36,714 nucleotides of DNA, taken from the NCBI RefSeq assembly GCF_002744175.1, contig NZ_NKHF01000047.1, positions 1 through 36,714 of the forward strand, read 5' to 3'. This DNA comes from Pseudoalteromonas piscicida (GTDB lineage: Bacteria; Pseudomonadota; Gammaproteobacteria; Enterobacterales; Alteromonadaceae). This document shows positions 24,196-32,407 of the stretch, one piece after another. How positions within the stretch are numbered: the first letter of the stretch is position 1; every line of letters starts with the position of its first letter. Made by a program: the position numbers and the translations under genes. The notes under the pieces are model-generated. The model was not told the DNA's origin, searched no databases, and was given only the letters and a program-made list of their open reading frames with translations.

Positions 24196-25035
24196 ATGAT
24201 GAAATCAAAATCTAGCATTGGAAGCTCAATCATATCAGTTGTCGTCGTCGCCATCGTGCTACTATTTTCTATCACATCATGCACAAACCCTAGCACACCC
24301 GCAGGGCATGAAGGCTATGTTTTCGAGCAACCACGATTTTTTGGGTCAGGTGGTTATCAAGGAAGCCTAGTTGGCCCGAGCAACTATGGTTTTTCGCCGC
24401 TGAGGAATCAAGTGGTCAATATTGATATGCGCCCTAACACCTATACCGAACGCTTTGAGATCTTGGCAAAGGATGACTTAAACATCAGTTTTGATTTTCA
24501 TGCCATCATTGCAATAAAACCAGGCTCGGTTAAAGAAGTAGTCGAAAATTTCGGCTCAGAAAACTGGTATCAACGCTTTGTTCGCGAAACATTTCGCACC
24601 TATGTTCGCGATGAAGTGCAGCAATACGACAGTCGTGCGTTAAAAGGCAAGCGTGAGGAAATAGCTGAAACAGTAACTAAGCGCCTAAAAGCATATCTTC
24701 AATCCGCTCCATTTGACATTAAACAGGTGGTGATCGGTAACATCAATTACCCAAACATTGTGGCAAATGCCGTTGAGAAAAAACTGGCAGCACAACAATT
24801 GCTCGCGGAAAAAGAAACACAAAAGGCCATAGCCAAAAAAGATGCTGAAATTCGTATTGAGGAAGCAAAAGGTATTGCTGAAGCGCAAAAGATTATCAAT
24901 GCCACGTTAACGCCGAATTACCTCCAACATGAAGCGATAAACGCACAACTAAAAATGGCAGAATCCCCCAACCATACAACGGTTTATATTCCTGTTGGCA
25001 CTAATGGGATCCCGTTAGTAAAAGAGAGCAGATAA
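24196..25035 (+). CDS. SPFH/prohibitin-domain lipoprotein
   Basis: A 279-residue protein with an N-terminal membrane segment ending in ITSC (lipidated Cys29) and an SPFH domain: YTERFEILAKDDLNISFDFHAII near 85-107, then VRETFRTYVRDEVQQYDSRALKGKREEIAETV, typical of prohibitin-like proteins. A charged coiled coil follows (EKKLAAQQLLAEKETQKAIAKKDAEIRIEEAKGIAEAQ, about 195-232). SPFH proteins form large ring assemblies on membranes and guard proteases or organise lipids. The ATG at 24196 has AAAGGAA eight bases upstream; the longer frame from 24136 lacks one. Single gene; the lipid anchor is unusual for prohibitins, which are normally held by a hydrophobic N-terminus. Confidence 0.85.
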   Translation: MMKSKSSIGSSIISVVVVAIVLLFSITSCTNPSTPAGHEGYVFEQPRFFGSGGYQGSLVGPSNYGFSPLRNQVVNIDMRPNTYTERFEILAKDDLNISFDFHAIIAIKPGSVKEVVENFGSENWYQRFVRETFRTYVRDEVQQYDSRALKGKREEIAETVTKRLKAYLQSAPFDIKQVVIGNINYPNIVANAVEKKLAAQQLLAEKETQKAIAKKDAEIRIEEAKGIAEAQKIINATLTPNYLQHEAINAQLKMAESPNHTTVYIPVGTNGIPLVKESR

Positions 25036-25084
25036 AATCACAGCAAATACTGAGTCTGTCTTGAGTATATTACGGGCTTAAATA

Positions 25085-25269
25085 ATTTGAGGTTTGGATA
25101 AGAGATGAGCTAACCCATTGTTTTTAATATCACATTAACTAATTTTCTTGTCTAGCCAGAGAGTTTTGGGGATAATCAGGCGAATTTACGCACCAATAGC
25201 TGGCTATTGGAAGTGAATTCAACGCCGTTAGCGCTAAAACTCACTGCTAGAAAGGCATTAATTATCCGA
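25085..25269 (+). mobile_element. Second MITE copy, ends decayed
   Basis: Nearly identical to the 6034 element over about 180 bases, including the central hairpin (25182-25220, with one arm changed from GTAAATTC to GTGAATTC). The first bases read ATTTGAGG for ACCTGAGG, and the terminal repeat beyond ATTATCCGA is lost, so this copy cannot be mobile. It abuts a fragment of the TRAP-binding-protein gene at 25279. Confidence 0.85.
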
Positions 25270-25278
25270 TTATTTAGT

Positions 25279-25357
25279 CGTTTAACTTCGTTCCACTGGG
25301 CGTTGTGGTGGCCAAATCTTAGCTGCCACTCACGCACTTCATCTTAGTTCGGCCGTA
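25279..25357 (-). pseudogene. Fragment of the TRAP-type binding-protein gene
   Basis: Seventy-nine bases match 27421-27500, inside the 3' part of the gene at 27357-28466, with two substitutions and one missing base, in the same orientation. The piece ends exactly where the LysR gene stop begins (25358). It is a copy of a gene segment, separated from the intact gene by the LysR/NHL pair. Confidence 0.85.
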
Positions 25358-26251
25358 TCAAGATGCAAAGTCTGCACTCTTAATAAAATGAATAAATGCG
25401 CTGATCTTTAGCGAGTCATGCGATTTACCATGGTAAATCGCATGTATCACTTGTTCTCCCCAGTCATATTCCGGGAATAAAACTTGAAGTTCGCCACTAT
25501 TTATCTCGCTGCGTACTTGATACTCAAATAGCCGACTTACTCCGCCACCTTGGACACAAAGCGATTTTAAAGTTGTATAACTGTTGCTAGAAAACGCAGA
25601 AGCAGTTTTTACACTGAGACGGCAAGAGCCATCACTATAAGCCCAGTCATTAAGGGTTTTACGATGAGTAAAGTTTAAACATCGATGCTGTGTAAGGCAT
25701 GATGGCTCATTTGTCATCCCATTCGACGCCAAGTACTCAGGACTTGCGACAATTACTCTCTTACAGTTCATGAGCCTTTGGCTGGTCAGTGATGAGTCTT
25801 CCAATGAATCACTGCTTCTGAGGGCAATATCTATCTCCTGTGAAGGCAAATTGAGCTGCTCATTGGTAAGATTAAGTGACAACCTAAGCGCTGGATAGTG
25901 ACGTTGAAAATCGATTAACATTGACTCAGAAAGTAACTCACCAATCGCAGGTGTTGCGGTAATAGTCAACCTTCCCTGTATAGGCTCATTTGCCTTAATG
26001 TCATCAAGCATATTTTTTAAAGCATGCAATTGTTCGACAGCTTTGGAGTACATCATTTTCCCAGCGGCGCTAAGCTCGACCGCACGCGTCGTACGGTTTA
26101 ACAAGCGTTTACCCACACAATTTTCAAGCTTAGCGATTGCTTTACTCACTGCAGGGCTCTGTACACCCAATATTTCCGATGCTTTAACGAAGCTCCTCTG
26201 CTCGACTACAACACAAAACACCTTAAGTAAATACACTAAGTCTTTATCCAT
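25358..26251 (-). CDS. LysR-family transcriptional regulator
   Basis: A 297-residue LTTR: N-terminal helix-turn-helix (VVVEQRSFVKASEILGVQSPAVSKAIAKLENCVGKRLLNRTTRAV, about 12-57) and a periplasmic-binding-protein-like effector domain (LTITATPAIGELLSESMLIDF, then RHYPALRLSLNLTNEQ). The ATG at 26251, with GAGGAA upstream, is preferred to a GTG eight codons earlier. The CRP-like subgroup cannot be told. It is divergent from the NHL-repeat gene, with a TGGAAT-N7-ATTCCA palindrome between them, the classic set-up for a LysR regulator and its target. The effector is unknown. Confidence 0.93.
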   Translation of the reverse strand: MDKDLVYLLKVFCVVVEQRSFVKASEILGVQSPAVSKAIAKLENCVGKRLLNRTTRAVELSAAGKMMYSKAVEQLHALKNMLDDIKANEPIQGRLTITATPAIGELLSESMLIDFQRHYPALRLSLNLTNEQLNLPSQEIDIALRSSDSLEDSSLTSQRLMNCKRVIVASPEYLASNGMTNEPSCLTQHRCLNFTHRKTLNDWAYSDGSCRLSVKTASAFSSNSYTTLKSLCVQGGGVSRLFEYQVRSEINSGELQVLFPEYDWGEQVIHAIYHGKSHDSLKISAFIHFIKSADFAS

Positions 26252-26262
26252 TATTTCCTCAG

Positions 26263-26281
26263 TGGAATTTAACACATTCCA
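26263..26281 (+). promoter_or_regulatory. LysR-type operator in the divergent region
   Basis: TGGAAT (26263-26268) and ATTCCA (26276-26281) form a perfect inverted repeat with a seven-base spacer containing a T-N11-A core, twelve bases from the LysR start. A second smaller palindrome, TAATG-G-CATTA, lies at 26316-26326 near the NHL gene. Confidence 0.5.
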
Positions 26282-26347
26282 TTAATGCTATTTTCAGGAA
26301 CTTATCTGGTAGTGATAATGGCATTACCAACCACGGAGAGCAAATTG

Positions 26348-27279
26348 ATGAATACAAAATACAACTCAAAGTTATTGCTATATTTTTTCTTTATTATGTT
26401 TATTGGGATCACTCAAAACAGCCTATCTGCACAAGAAAATAAACCACAGCAAGATGCTAAGCATGTCGACCTAACCTTGCCGAAAGATTGGTATTTAGGT
26501 GAAGTAACTGGATTAGAATTTTTACCAAATGGAGATCTTGTTGTGTTTAACAGAGGGCTGCACCCACTGCTAATTTTTAGTGCAACTGGTCAGTTCAAGC
26601 GTGAAATTGGTTTAGGATTATTTGCCGTTCCTCATGGCTTATTTGTTGATAGCCAGGGGAGTATATGGACAACAGACCAACAAACACACCAAGTACTGAA
26701 ACTTAATCCTGAAGGTAAGATTGAATTAATTTTAGGGCGTAAAGATTTTAAAGGTCTAGGCTGGTTTGAAAACGGCTATCAAGTCAACTTGTTTACTTCC
26801 CCCAGTGATGTTGCGCTTGACAGTAAAGGTAATATCTATGTTGCTGACGGGGGAAATTTTCGTATCGTCAAGTTCGATCAGTATGGGAAATTAGTGAAAG
26901 CATGGGGTGAAAAAGGAGAGCTTCCGGGGCAATTCAACTTCCCCATTCGCTATATATTGATGCTGATGATACGCTTTATATCACTGACAGACAAAACGCA
27001 AGAATTCAGCTTTTTGATACTGAGGGCGTATTCTTAAAGCAATGGAAAGACATTGGTTTTCCATATGAGATAGAGCGCCTTAATACTAACTCTCTCGTCA
27101 TTTCTGACGCCCGAAGTGGAGAAATTAACAAGATTGATTTTAATGGCCGGGTAACAGAGAGACTGGGAAAGTGGGGCAAGCGTGAATCTGAATTTGGCTT
27201 TCCTCACGGCCTTGCTGTCAATCACAAAGGGGAAATCTATGTCGGTGAACTACTTAACTGGCGAGTGCAAAAATTTTAA
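26348..27279 (+). pseudogene. Exported NHL-repeat protein, frameshifted at a C run
   Basis: An NHL/six-bladed beta-propeller protein with a signal peptide (MNTKYNSKLLLYFFFIMFIG, cleaved after about 29). Start ATG 26348 with GGAGA nine bases upstream. Repeats: VTGLEFLPNGDLVVFNRGLH, LFVDSQGSIWTTDQQTHQVLKL, VALDSKGNIYVADGGNFRIVKF. Near 26941-26944 the frame is lost: the run CCCC reads FNFPIRYIL, while one more C would read FNFPHSLYIDADDTLYITDR, followed by the rest of the propeller (NARIQLFDTEGVFLKQW, SGEINKIDFNGRVTERLG) to 27279. As it stands a truncated product ends at 27037. The full protein would have about 310 residues. It could be a phase-variable gene, a recent mutation or a sequencing error. 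It is divergent from the LysR regulator. Confidence 0.85.
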
Positions 27280-27356
27280 TGGTATTATAAATTTCTAACC
27301 AAGCCGCTGGCATTTCGCCCTTCAAATTGATTGGAAAATTAATTTTATTGGTATTA

Positions 27357-28466
27357 CTACAATTTTTTTTCTGTCGAATCCAACAGTTGTTGAAACGCGC
27401 GAGTGCTACCTAATAACTCGCGTTTAACTTCGTTCCACTGGGCGTTGTGGTGGCCAAACCTTAGCTGCCACTCACGCACTTCATCTTGGTTCGGCCGGTA
27501 CAGCTTGGCACCCAACGCCATCAATGCTCGTGCACAACGCTGCTGAAGTTGCTCAATTTGCGCCACATGAATGCGAAATGTCTGCTGTGCCGCTTCTTCT
27601 ATTTCTCCTTTTATACGTAAGGGTAGCGTATTTAACCACTGTTGGTTTGCGACCGTCACCCAAGCATCAGGGACACTTTCAATAAGAGAGACATGACCAA
27701 TTTGGTTTTTCAACTGATCGGGACCAGCAAACAGCCCAACAACACTGGGATCAATCACATCTATATGTTTTGTTCGAGCCATTTTTGCGACGTTGGCCCA
27801 AGGTACATCAACAACACTTGCAGGTGTCATACTATAAAAATGACTTAATACCCTAGAGGCCGGTACTCTTAGCACGGCCTCTTGTAGCTTTTCAGGTAAA
27901 TTGATTAACCGATTAAAATGCTTGATACTCGATAACGTCCGTGCCCCAACAATATGATGCATTAATATCGTGAGCTTTCCTTGGCGGTTAATCGGATCAA
28001 CCACCAGCGAGTGCCAATGTGGAGAGCTTATCAAGTTTAGAAATGCTTGGTTGCTACTCGCCCAAAACGGAATGTTCAAAATATCTAACATAGGCAGCGC
28101 ACGAGACAAATTTGATACGGATATAAGTATGCCTTCCACCTGACCACGCATTACCGCAGCCATTAGCTCTCGGCCCGTGCCTAACGTACCGCTGTGGTGA
28201 ATGTCAACATATACCTTGCCTCTGGTCATACGCTCAACGTTTTGTTTAAACTCGTTGTGCATATGAGGAATAAATTCAGAAAGATTAACGGGATAAGGAG
28301 AAGCTAACCTGAATACATACAACGCGCTTTGACGTTTGGCAAGCTCTTCCTCCGGGTGCTGCACCATGGCAAACGCCCGTTGATATGGAAACGATAAGCT
28401 CGCGCATACCGCCAAGGAAGCTTGAATAAATCGACGCCGACTTCTAGACACTAAGAGTACAACCAA
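27357..28466 (-). CDS. Solitary TRAP-type (DctP-like) substrate-binding protein
   Basis: A 369-residue exported binding protein of the TRAP DctP fold. The twin-arginine-like signal is SRSRRRFIQASLAVCASLSF. Family features: HMHNEFKQNVERMTRGKVYVDIHHSGTLGTGRELMAAVMRGQVEGILISVSNLSR and the long-helix region ending WNEVKRELLG. The usual membrane subunits DctQ and DctM are absent here, so it may serve another role, for instance ligand sensing, or use transporters elsewhere. The start is uncertain: TTG at 28466 or GTG five codons later, no clear ribosome site. It is divergent from a di-haem peroxidase and the BaeS/BaeR genes. A 79-base copy of its 3' part lies at 25279. Confidence 0.8.
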   Translation of the reverse strand: MVVLLVSRSRRRFIQASLAVCASLSFPYQRAFAMVQHPEEELAKRQSALYVFRLASPYPVNLSEFIPHMHNEFKQNVERMTRGKVYVDIHHSGTLGTGRELMAAVMRGQVEGILISVSNLSRALPMLDILNIPFWASSNQAFLNLISSPHWHSLVVDPINRQGKLTILMHHIVGARTLSSIKHFNRLINLPEKLQEAVLRVPASRVLSHFYSMTPASVVDVPWANVAKMARTKHIDVIDPSVVGLFAGPDQLKNQIGHVSLIESVPDAWVTVANQQWLNTLPLRIKGEIEEAAQQTFRIHVAQIEQLQQRCARALMALGAKLYRPNQDEVREWQLRFGHHNAQWNEVKRELLGSTRAFQQLLDSTEKKL

Positions 28467-28629
28467 ACTAACACCACTTACTAAAAGATAGTTGAGCCTT
28501 GTTCTATTTCAACCAAGTCATCACTCTCTAAGGCCTGTTGCTCTTTCAAGTTTGTTTTTGCTTTTCACATTTTCTGCACTTTTGCCTGCCATGTTTAAAA
28601 CTCGAATCACGCTTAGGTTTGGAGTTACA

Positions 28630-30120
28630 ATGAACAACGTAAATTTATTAAGGGCTATCACATTTATTGGTGCACTTTCTTGTTACCAAGTCGCAGCCCA
28701 ACATAGGCCTCCACCTCCACCAGAGCAACCGCGACCACACTCACAATTGGATAATGAAATATCTCAACTCATCTCGATTCATGGGCTTACCGGCAGGGTT
28801 ACTGGTAAGCGCGCGTTGCCGAAGATCTCTGATCCTGTTGCACAATTAGGCATGCAGTTATTTTTTACCAAAGCACTTGGTGGAGAAAAATCAGTCGCCT
28901 GTGCCAGCTGTCACGACCCAAGACTCGGTGGTGCGGATGGGCTTTCATTACCGATTGGTGTCAATGCGATAGAAAGCGATGTAATAGGCCCGGGCAGACA
29001 GGCTGTAAATGATGTAATCAATATTCCACGTAACTCCCCTACCATTTTTAATACTGGGTTTGCCAATAGTGCTTTGTTTTGGGATGGGCGTGTTCAACGC
29101 GTCACCACCACAGACGAACAGGGCAATGAAATCAGTTTTATTAGTACACCTGATTCGGGGTTTAACCAACCAGACCCACAAGCAGCAGAATCCCTAGTGG
29201 CGACGTTATCGCGCTTCCCTGTAACCTCTCGTGAGGAGATGCGTGGTGAGGCATTTGCAAATGCCACGACCAACGAACAGGTTAGGTCACATCTTGCACA
29301 GCGCATTGGTGATTATGGAGATGAAACTGGCAGTCTTGCCACCAACGATTGGTTACAAGCCTTTAGAGAAGCATTTAACTCCCAAGATGATGCTCAGACT
29401 TTGATCACTTTCGATAGTATTGCATTTGCACTCGGACAATATCAGGCCTCATTTGTAATGGTTGATACTGCTTGGCATCGCTATGTGCGGGGTGACCATT
29501 CTGCGCTAAATGAGCAACAAAAACGCGGTGCAAAACTATTCTTTACTCCTGTCACAGAAGGAGGGGCTGGATGTGTTGGTTGCCACAGTGGAGAAAGATT
29601 CACAAATGATGGCTTTTTCAATCTTGCATTTCCGCAGTACGGCATTGGCACACAAGCAAATAATGCAGATATTGGACGCGCTGCGATAGAGCCTTCACCC
29701 CGCAATCAATTTGCATTTAGAGTCCCGAGTCTTTTGAATATTGCGTTAACTGCACCTTATGGCCACGCTGGCGCTTATGAGTCACTCGAGCAAGTTGTCG
29801 ATCACTATTCTAACCCTGAACAAACCGTAGAGCGCTTTTTCCAGCAAGGTGGGGCGTGCAGCTTAAAGCAGTTTTCCTTATCTGCTCAGTGTGACACACT
29901 AAATACACAAGCAAGAGAAAATAGTGAAGCGGCTTTGGCGTTACTAAGACAGTCTCCTTTTGTTGCCGCAAATTTGGCGTCACAACAAAAGCAAGACCTA
30001 GTTGCATTTTTACATACCTTGACCGACAAATGCGCGGGCGATCCGCAATGTGTGAGGAGATGGGTGCCAAACCATCGTACACCAAACCCTGATAATTTAC
30101 GCTTACGCAGACAACGTTAA
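28630..30120 (+). CDS. MauG-like di-haem cytochrome c peroxidase
   Basis: A 496-residue exported di-haem protein with two CxxCH sites, CASCH at 91-95 and CVGCH at 315-319, within the CCP/MauG layout (LGMQLFFTKALGGEKSVACASCHDPRLGGADG; FRVPSLLNIALTAPYGHAGAYESLEQVVDHY). A signal peptide (about 1-23) is followed by a Pro-rich segment, HRPPPPPEQPRPH. Members reduce peroxide or oxidise protein side chains. The start chosen is ATG 28630 with GGAG five bases upstream; a longer frame from 28492 lacks support. It is followed after 17 bases by baeS and baeR, so all three are probably one operon. A role in envelope stress is likely but unproven. Confidence 0.85.
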   Translation: MNNVNLLRAITFIGALSCYQVAAQHRPPPPPEQPRPHSQLDNEISQLISIHGLTGRVTGKRALPKISDPVAQLGMQLFFTKALGGEKSVACASCHDPRLGGADGLSLPIGVNAIESDVIGPGRQAVNDVINIPRNSPTIFNTGFANSALFWDGRVQRVTTTDEQGNEISFISTPDSGFNQPDPQAAESLVATLSRFPVTSREEMRGEAFANATTNEQVRSHLAQRIGDYGDETGSLATNDWLQAFREAFNSQDDAQTLITFDSIAFALGQYQASFVMVDTAWHRYVRGDHSALNEQQKRGAKLFFTPVTEGGAGCVGCHSGERFTNDGFFNLAFPQYGIGTQANNADIGRAAIEPSPRNQFAFRVPSLLNIALTAPYGHAGAYESLEQVVDHYSNPEQTVERFFQQGGACSLKQFSLSAQCDTLNTQARENSEAALALLRQSPFVAANLASQQKQDLVAFLHTLTDKCAGDPQCVRRWVPNHRTPNPDNLRLRRQR

Positions 30121-30137
30121 GCAGTGGAACACCTTAA

Positions 30138-31613
30138 ATGATGAAAATGACGATTCGCGTCAAACTACTTTTGATAATTTTGATTGCCAACACCGCATTG
30201 GTGCTGGCGATCTATATCGCTAATAAAGTCGCGTTTGAAAAAAGCTTTACCGCTTATCTCGAAAATACTGCTCGCTCACAGCTGCAGAATGTAGTCACTC
30301 AAGTTGCGCAAACGTATGCACGCCATGGCTCTCTTGATTGGGTGTATCGCGGTTCAGAAGAGTGGGACAGCATCGTTCATCATTTTTATGGTCTTTCTGA
30401 AGGTGAACGACCGCGTGACAGACTCCAAACCCGCCCACCACCAAGGCCCAGAGAAAGAAACGAAGCAGGGCCGAGAAGACGGGATGGCCCTCCTCCACGC
30501 CTCAATAACAAAAAGCGCCTACTGATCAAAGACCCTCAGGGTAATATTATTATGGGCACCGCACAGAGCAAGCAAACCTCCCTGTGGTTTCCTGTTTATC
30601 AAAGTGATCATTTACCTGAGCCCAAGCGCCACAAAATTATTGCTTATCTTGGCGTAGAGCAAAGCGGTTTTGTTCGCAATGAGTTCGACCAGCTATTCGC
30701 CGAGCAACAACGCAAACAATTTATTGTGATAGCGCTCGTTGCTTTGTTAGTTACGGTCATTATCGCAGTGCCATTTAGTAAATATATGGTCAACCCTATC
30801 GTCCTTTTGCGCCGCAACGCAAAAACACTGGCGCAAGGCAACTACGATGCGCGCGTCATGATTGCTAGTAAAGACGAATTAGGCTTACTCGCCAGAGATA
30901 TGAATCGCCTAGCCGATACATTGGCACAAAACCAAATTGCCAGACAACAGTGGATAGCAGATATCTCCCACGAACTTCGCACCCCGATAGCCGTTATTCG
31001 GGCTGAGCTTGAAGGCATGATTGATGGAGTCATAGCGAGTGAACCTGAGCAACTAATGTCATTAAATGAGGAAATCCAAAGGCTCACTCGGTTAGTGGAT
31101 GACTTGCATCAATTATCTTTATCAGACCGCGGCGCCCTAACCTATAACATGGGCAAAGAAAACCTCTACGATTTACTAGCACGCACTTTTGCAAAGCGTA
31201 GCCATCAAATTGAAAAGCAGCATTTCAACTTTGCCTTGCTATGTGATGAGCATATTGAAATTGAATGTGACGAACAGCGTCTTAGTCAGCTATTCGATAA
31301 CTTATTACAAAATACCTTACGCTACACAGACTCAACAACTGAGCAGCCGGGCAACATCCAGGTTCAAGTCACTCAACAAGCTGAGAAAATCACTATTTGC
31401 TGGCAAGACAGTGCACCAAGCGTAAAGCCGGAGCAATTAGATAAGCTATTTGATCGACTCTATCGCGTAGAAGAAGCGAGGGACAGAAAAACCGGAGGCT
31501 CAGGTCTTGGATTAGCTATTTGCCAAAGTATTGTTGCCGCCCACAACGGAAAAATCAGTGCAGACTTGAGCGAATTGGGTGGTCTCGCTATTATTATTGA
31601 ACTGAAAAGATAA
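30138..31613 (+). CDS. baeS: Envelope-stress sensor kinase BaeS
   Basis: A 491-residue sensor kinase closely resembling E. coli BaeS, which responds to envelope damage and toxic compounds such as indole, zinc or spheroplast stress. Layout: membrane helix at about 8-28, periplasmic region to about 190, second helix at 194-214, HAMP, phosphoacceptor DISHELRTPIAV (His278), the characteristic VDDLHQLSLSDRGAL, and an ATPase domain with QLFDNLLQNTLRYTDS, WQDSAPSV (where DNGPGI is usual, as in BaeS) and TGGSGLGLAIC. Between about 88 and 122 lies a striking Pro/Arg-rich segment (RPRDRLQ, PPPRPRERNE, GPRRRDGPPP) of low complexity, probably flexible. It sits between the di-haem peroxidase gene (17 bases) and baeR (12 bases). 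Confidence 0.88.
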   Translation: MMKMTIRVKLLLIILIANTALVLAIYIANKVAFEKSFTAYLENTARSQLQNVVTQVAQTYARHGSLDWVYRGSEEWDSIVHHFYGLSEGERPRDRLQTRPPPRPRERNEAGPRRRDGPPPRLNNKKRLLIKDPQGNIIMGTAQSKQTSLWFPVYQSDHLPEPKRHKIIAYLGVEQSGFVRNEFDQLFAEQQRKQFIVIALVALLVTVIIAVPFSKYMVNPIVLLRRNAKTLAQGNYDARVMIASKDELGLLARDMNRLADTLAQNQIARQQWIADISHELRTPIAVIRAELEGMIDGVIASEPEQLMSLNEEIQRLTRLVDDLHQLSLSDRGALTYNMGKENLYDLLARTFAKRSHQIEKQHFNFALLCDEHIEIECDEQRLSQLFDNLLQNTLRYTDSTTEQPGNIQVQVTQQAEKITICWQDSAPSVKPEQLDKLFDRLYRVEEARDRKTGGSGLGLAICQSIVAAHNGKISADLSELGGLAIIIELKR

Positions 31614-31625
31614 TGGACTTCGAGT

Positions 31626-32324
31626 GTGCCAAACAAACATATTCTCATCGTCGAAGATGAACCTAAACTTGCCGACATTTTAAGTAAATACTTAGCACAG
31701 GCCGAATATACTAGTCATATTGTGCATGATGGGGCAGTAGCTGAAGCTGCTTTTAAGCAACAACAGCCAGCGCTTATTCTGCTAGACCTCATGTTACCTA
31801 ATGTTGATGGTATTGAAATTTGTAAGCAGATCAGAGCCTATTCAAACGTACCAATTGTGATGATCACCGCTAAAGTAGAAGAAATCGATCGCCTTTTAGG
31901 GCTCGAAGTTGGCGCAGACGACTATGTGTGTAAGCCATATAGCCCAAAAGAGGTTGTCGCTAGAGTCAAAGCAATTTTAAGGCGAGTGGACCTTAACGAA
32001 CGAGGCACGGTGTCTGAAACAGAAAGCAAACTTAAACTAGATGAAGAAAGTTTATTTGTGTCGTATCAAGACGCAAAGGCGACGCTTACCTATGTCGAGT
32101 TCATGTTGTTGAAGGCCATGTATGGTCACCCGTGTAGAATCTATAGCCGCGATTTACTGATGGACCACATTTACGACGATAGCCATATTGTCAGTGACAG
32201 AACCATAGACAGTCATATCAAGAATATTCGTAAGAAGCTGCAGAGCATTGCCCCTAAATATGACTTTATCCACTCCATTTATGGCGCGGGTTATAAGTTT
32301 GAGGCGCAAGAACGCCATGCCTAG
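31626..32324 (+). CDS. baeR: Response regulator BaeR (OmpR type)
   Basis: A 232-residue OmpR-family response regulator very similar to E. coli BaeR. The receiver has ILIVEDEPKLADIL, the phospho-Asp in LLDLMLP, MITAKVEEIDRLLGLEVGADDY and CKPYSPKEVVARVKAILRR, all near-identical to BaeR. The winged-helix output domain shows LTYVEFMLLKAM, SRDLLMDHIYDD, SDRTIDSHIKNIRKKL and YGAGYKFE. The start is GTG 31626. In E. coli BaeR activates efflux and chaperone genes; none of those is adjacent here, so the peroxidase and the MBL-fold lipoprotein are the nearest candidate targets. Confidence 0.92.
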   Translation: MPNKHILIVEDEPKLADILSKYLAQAEYTSHIVHDGAVAEAAFKQQQPALILLDLMLPNVDGIEICKQIRAYSNVPIVMITAKVEEIDRLLGLEVGADDYVCKPYSPKEVVARVKAILRRVDLNERGTVSETESKLKLDEESLFVSYQDAKATLTYVEFMLLKAMYGHPCRIYSRDLLMDHIYDDSHIVSDRTIDSHIKNIRKKLQSIAPKYDFIHSIYGAGYKFEAQERHA

Positions 32325-32407
32325 CTGCTGCCATGCGTGTATTGCTTCACCAGTTCCTGTTTTGTTGATAGACTCAAAACAAAAAATAATCATGACAAGG
32401 AACATAA

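Noticed and set aside
27357..28466. A full TRAP transporter operon
   Set aside because: Neither DctQ nor DctM genes are present on either side; only the binding protein is encoded.
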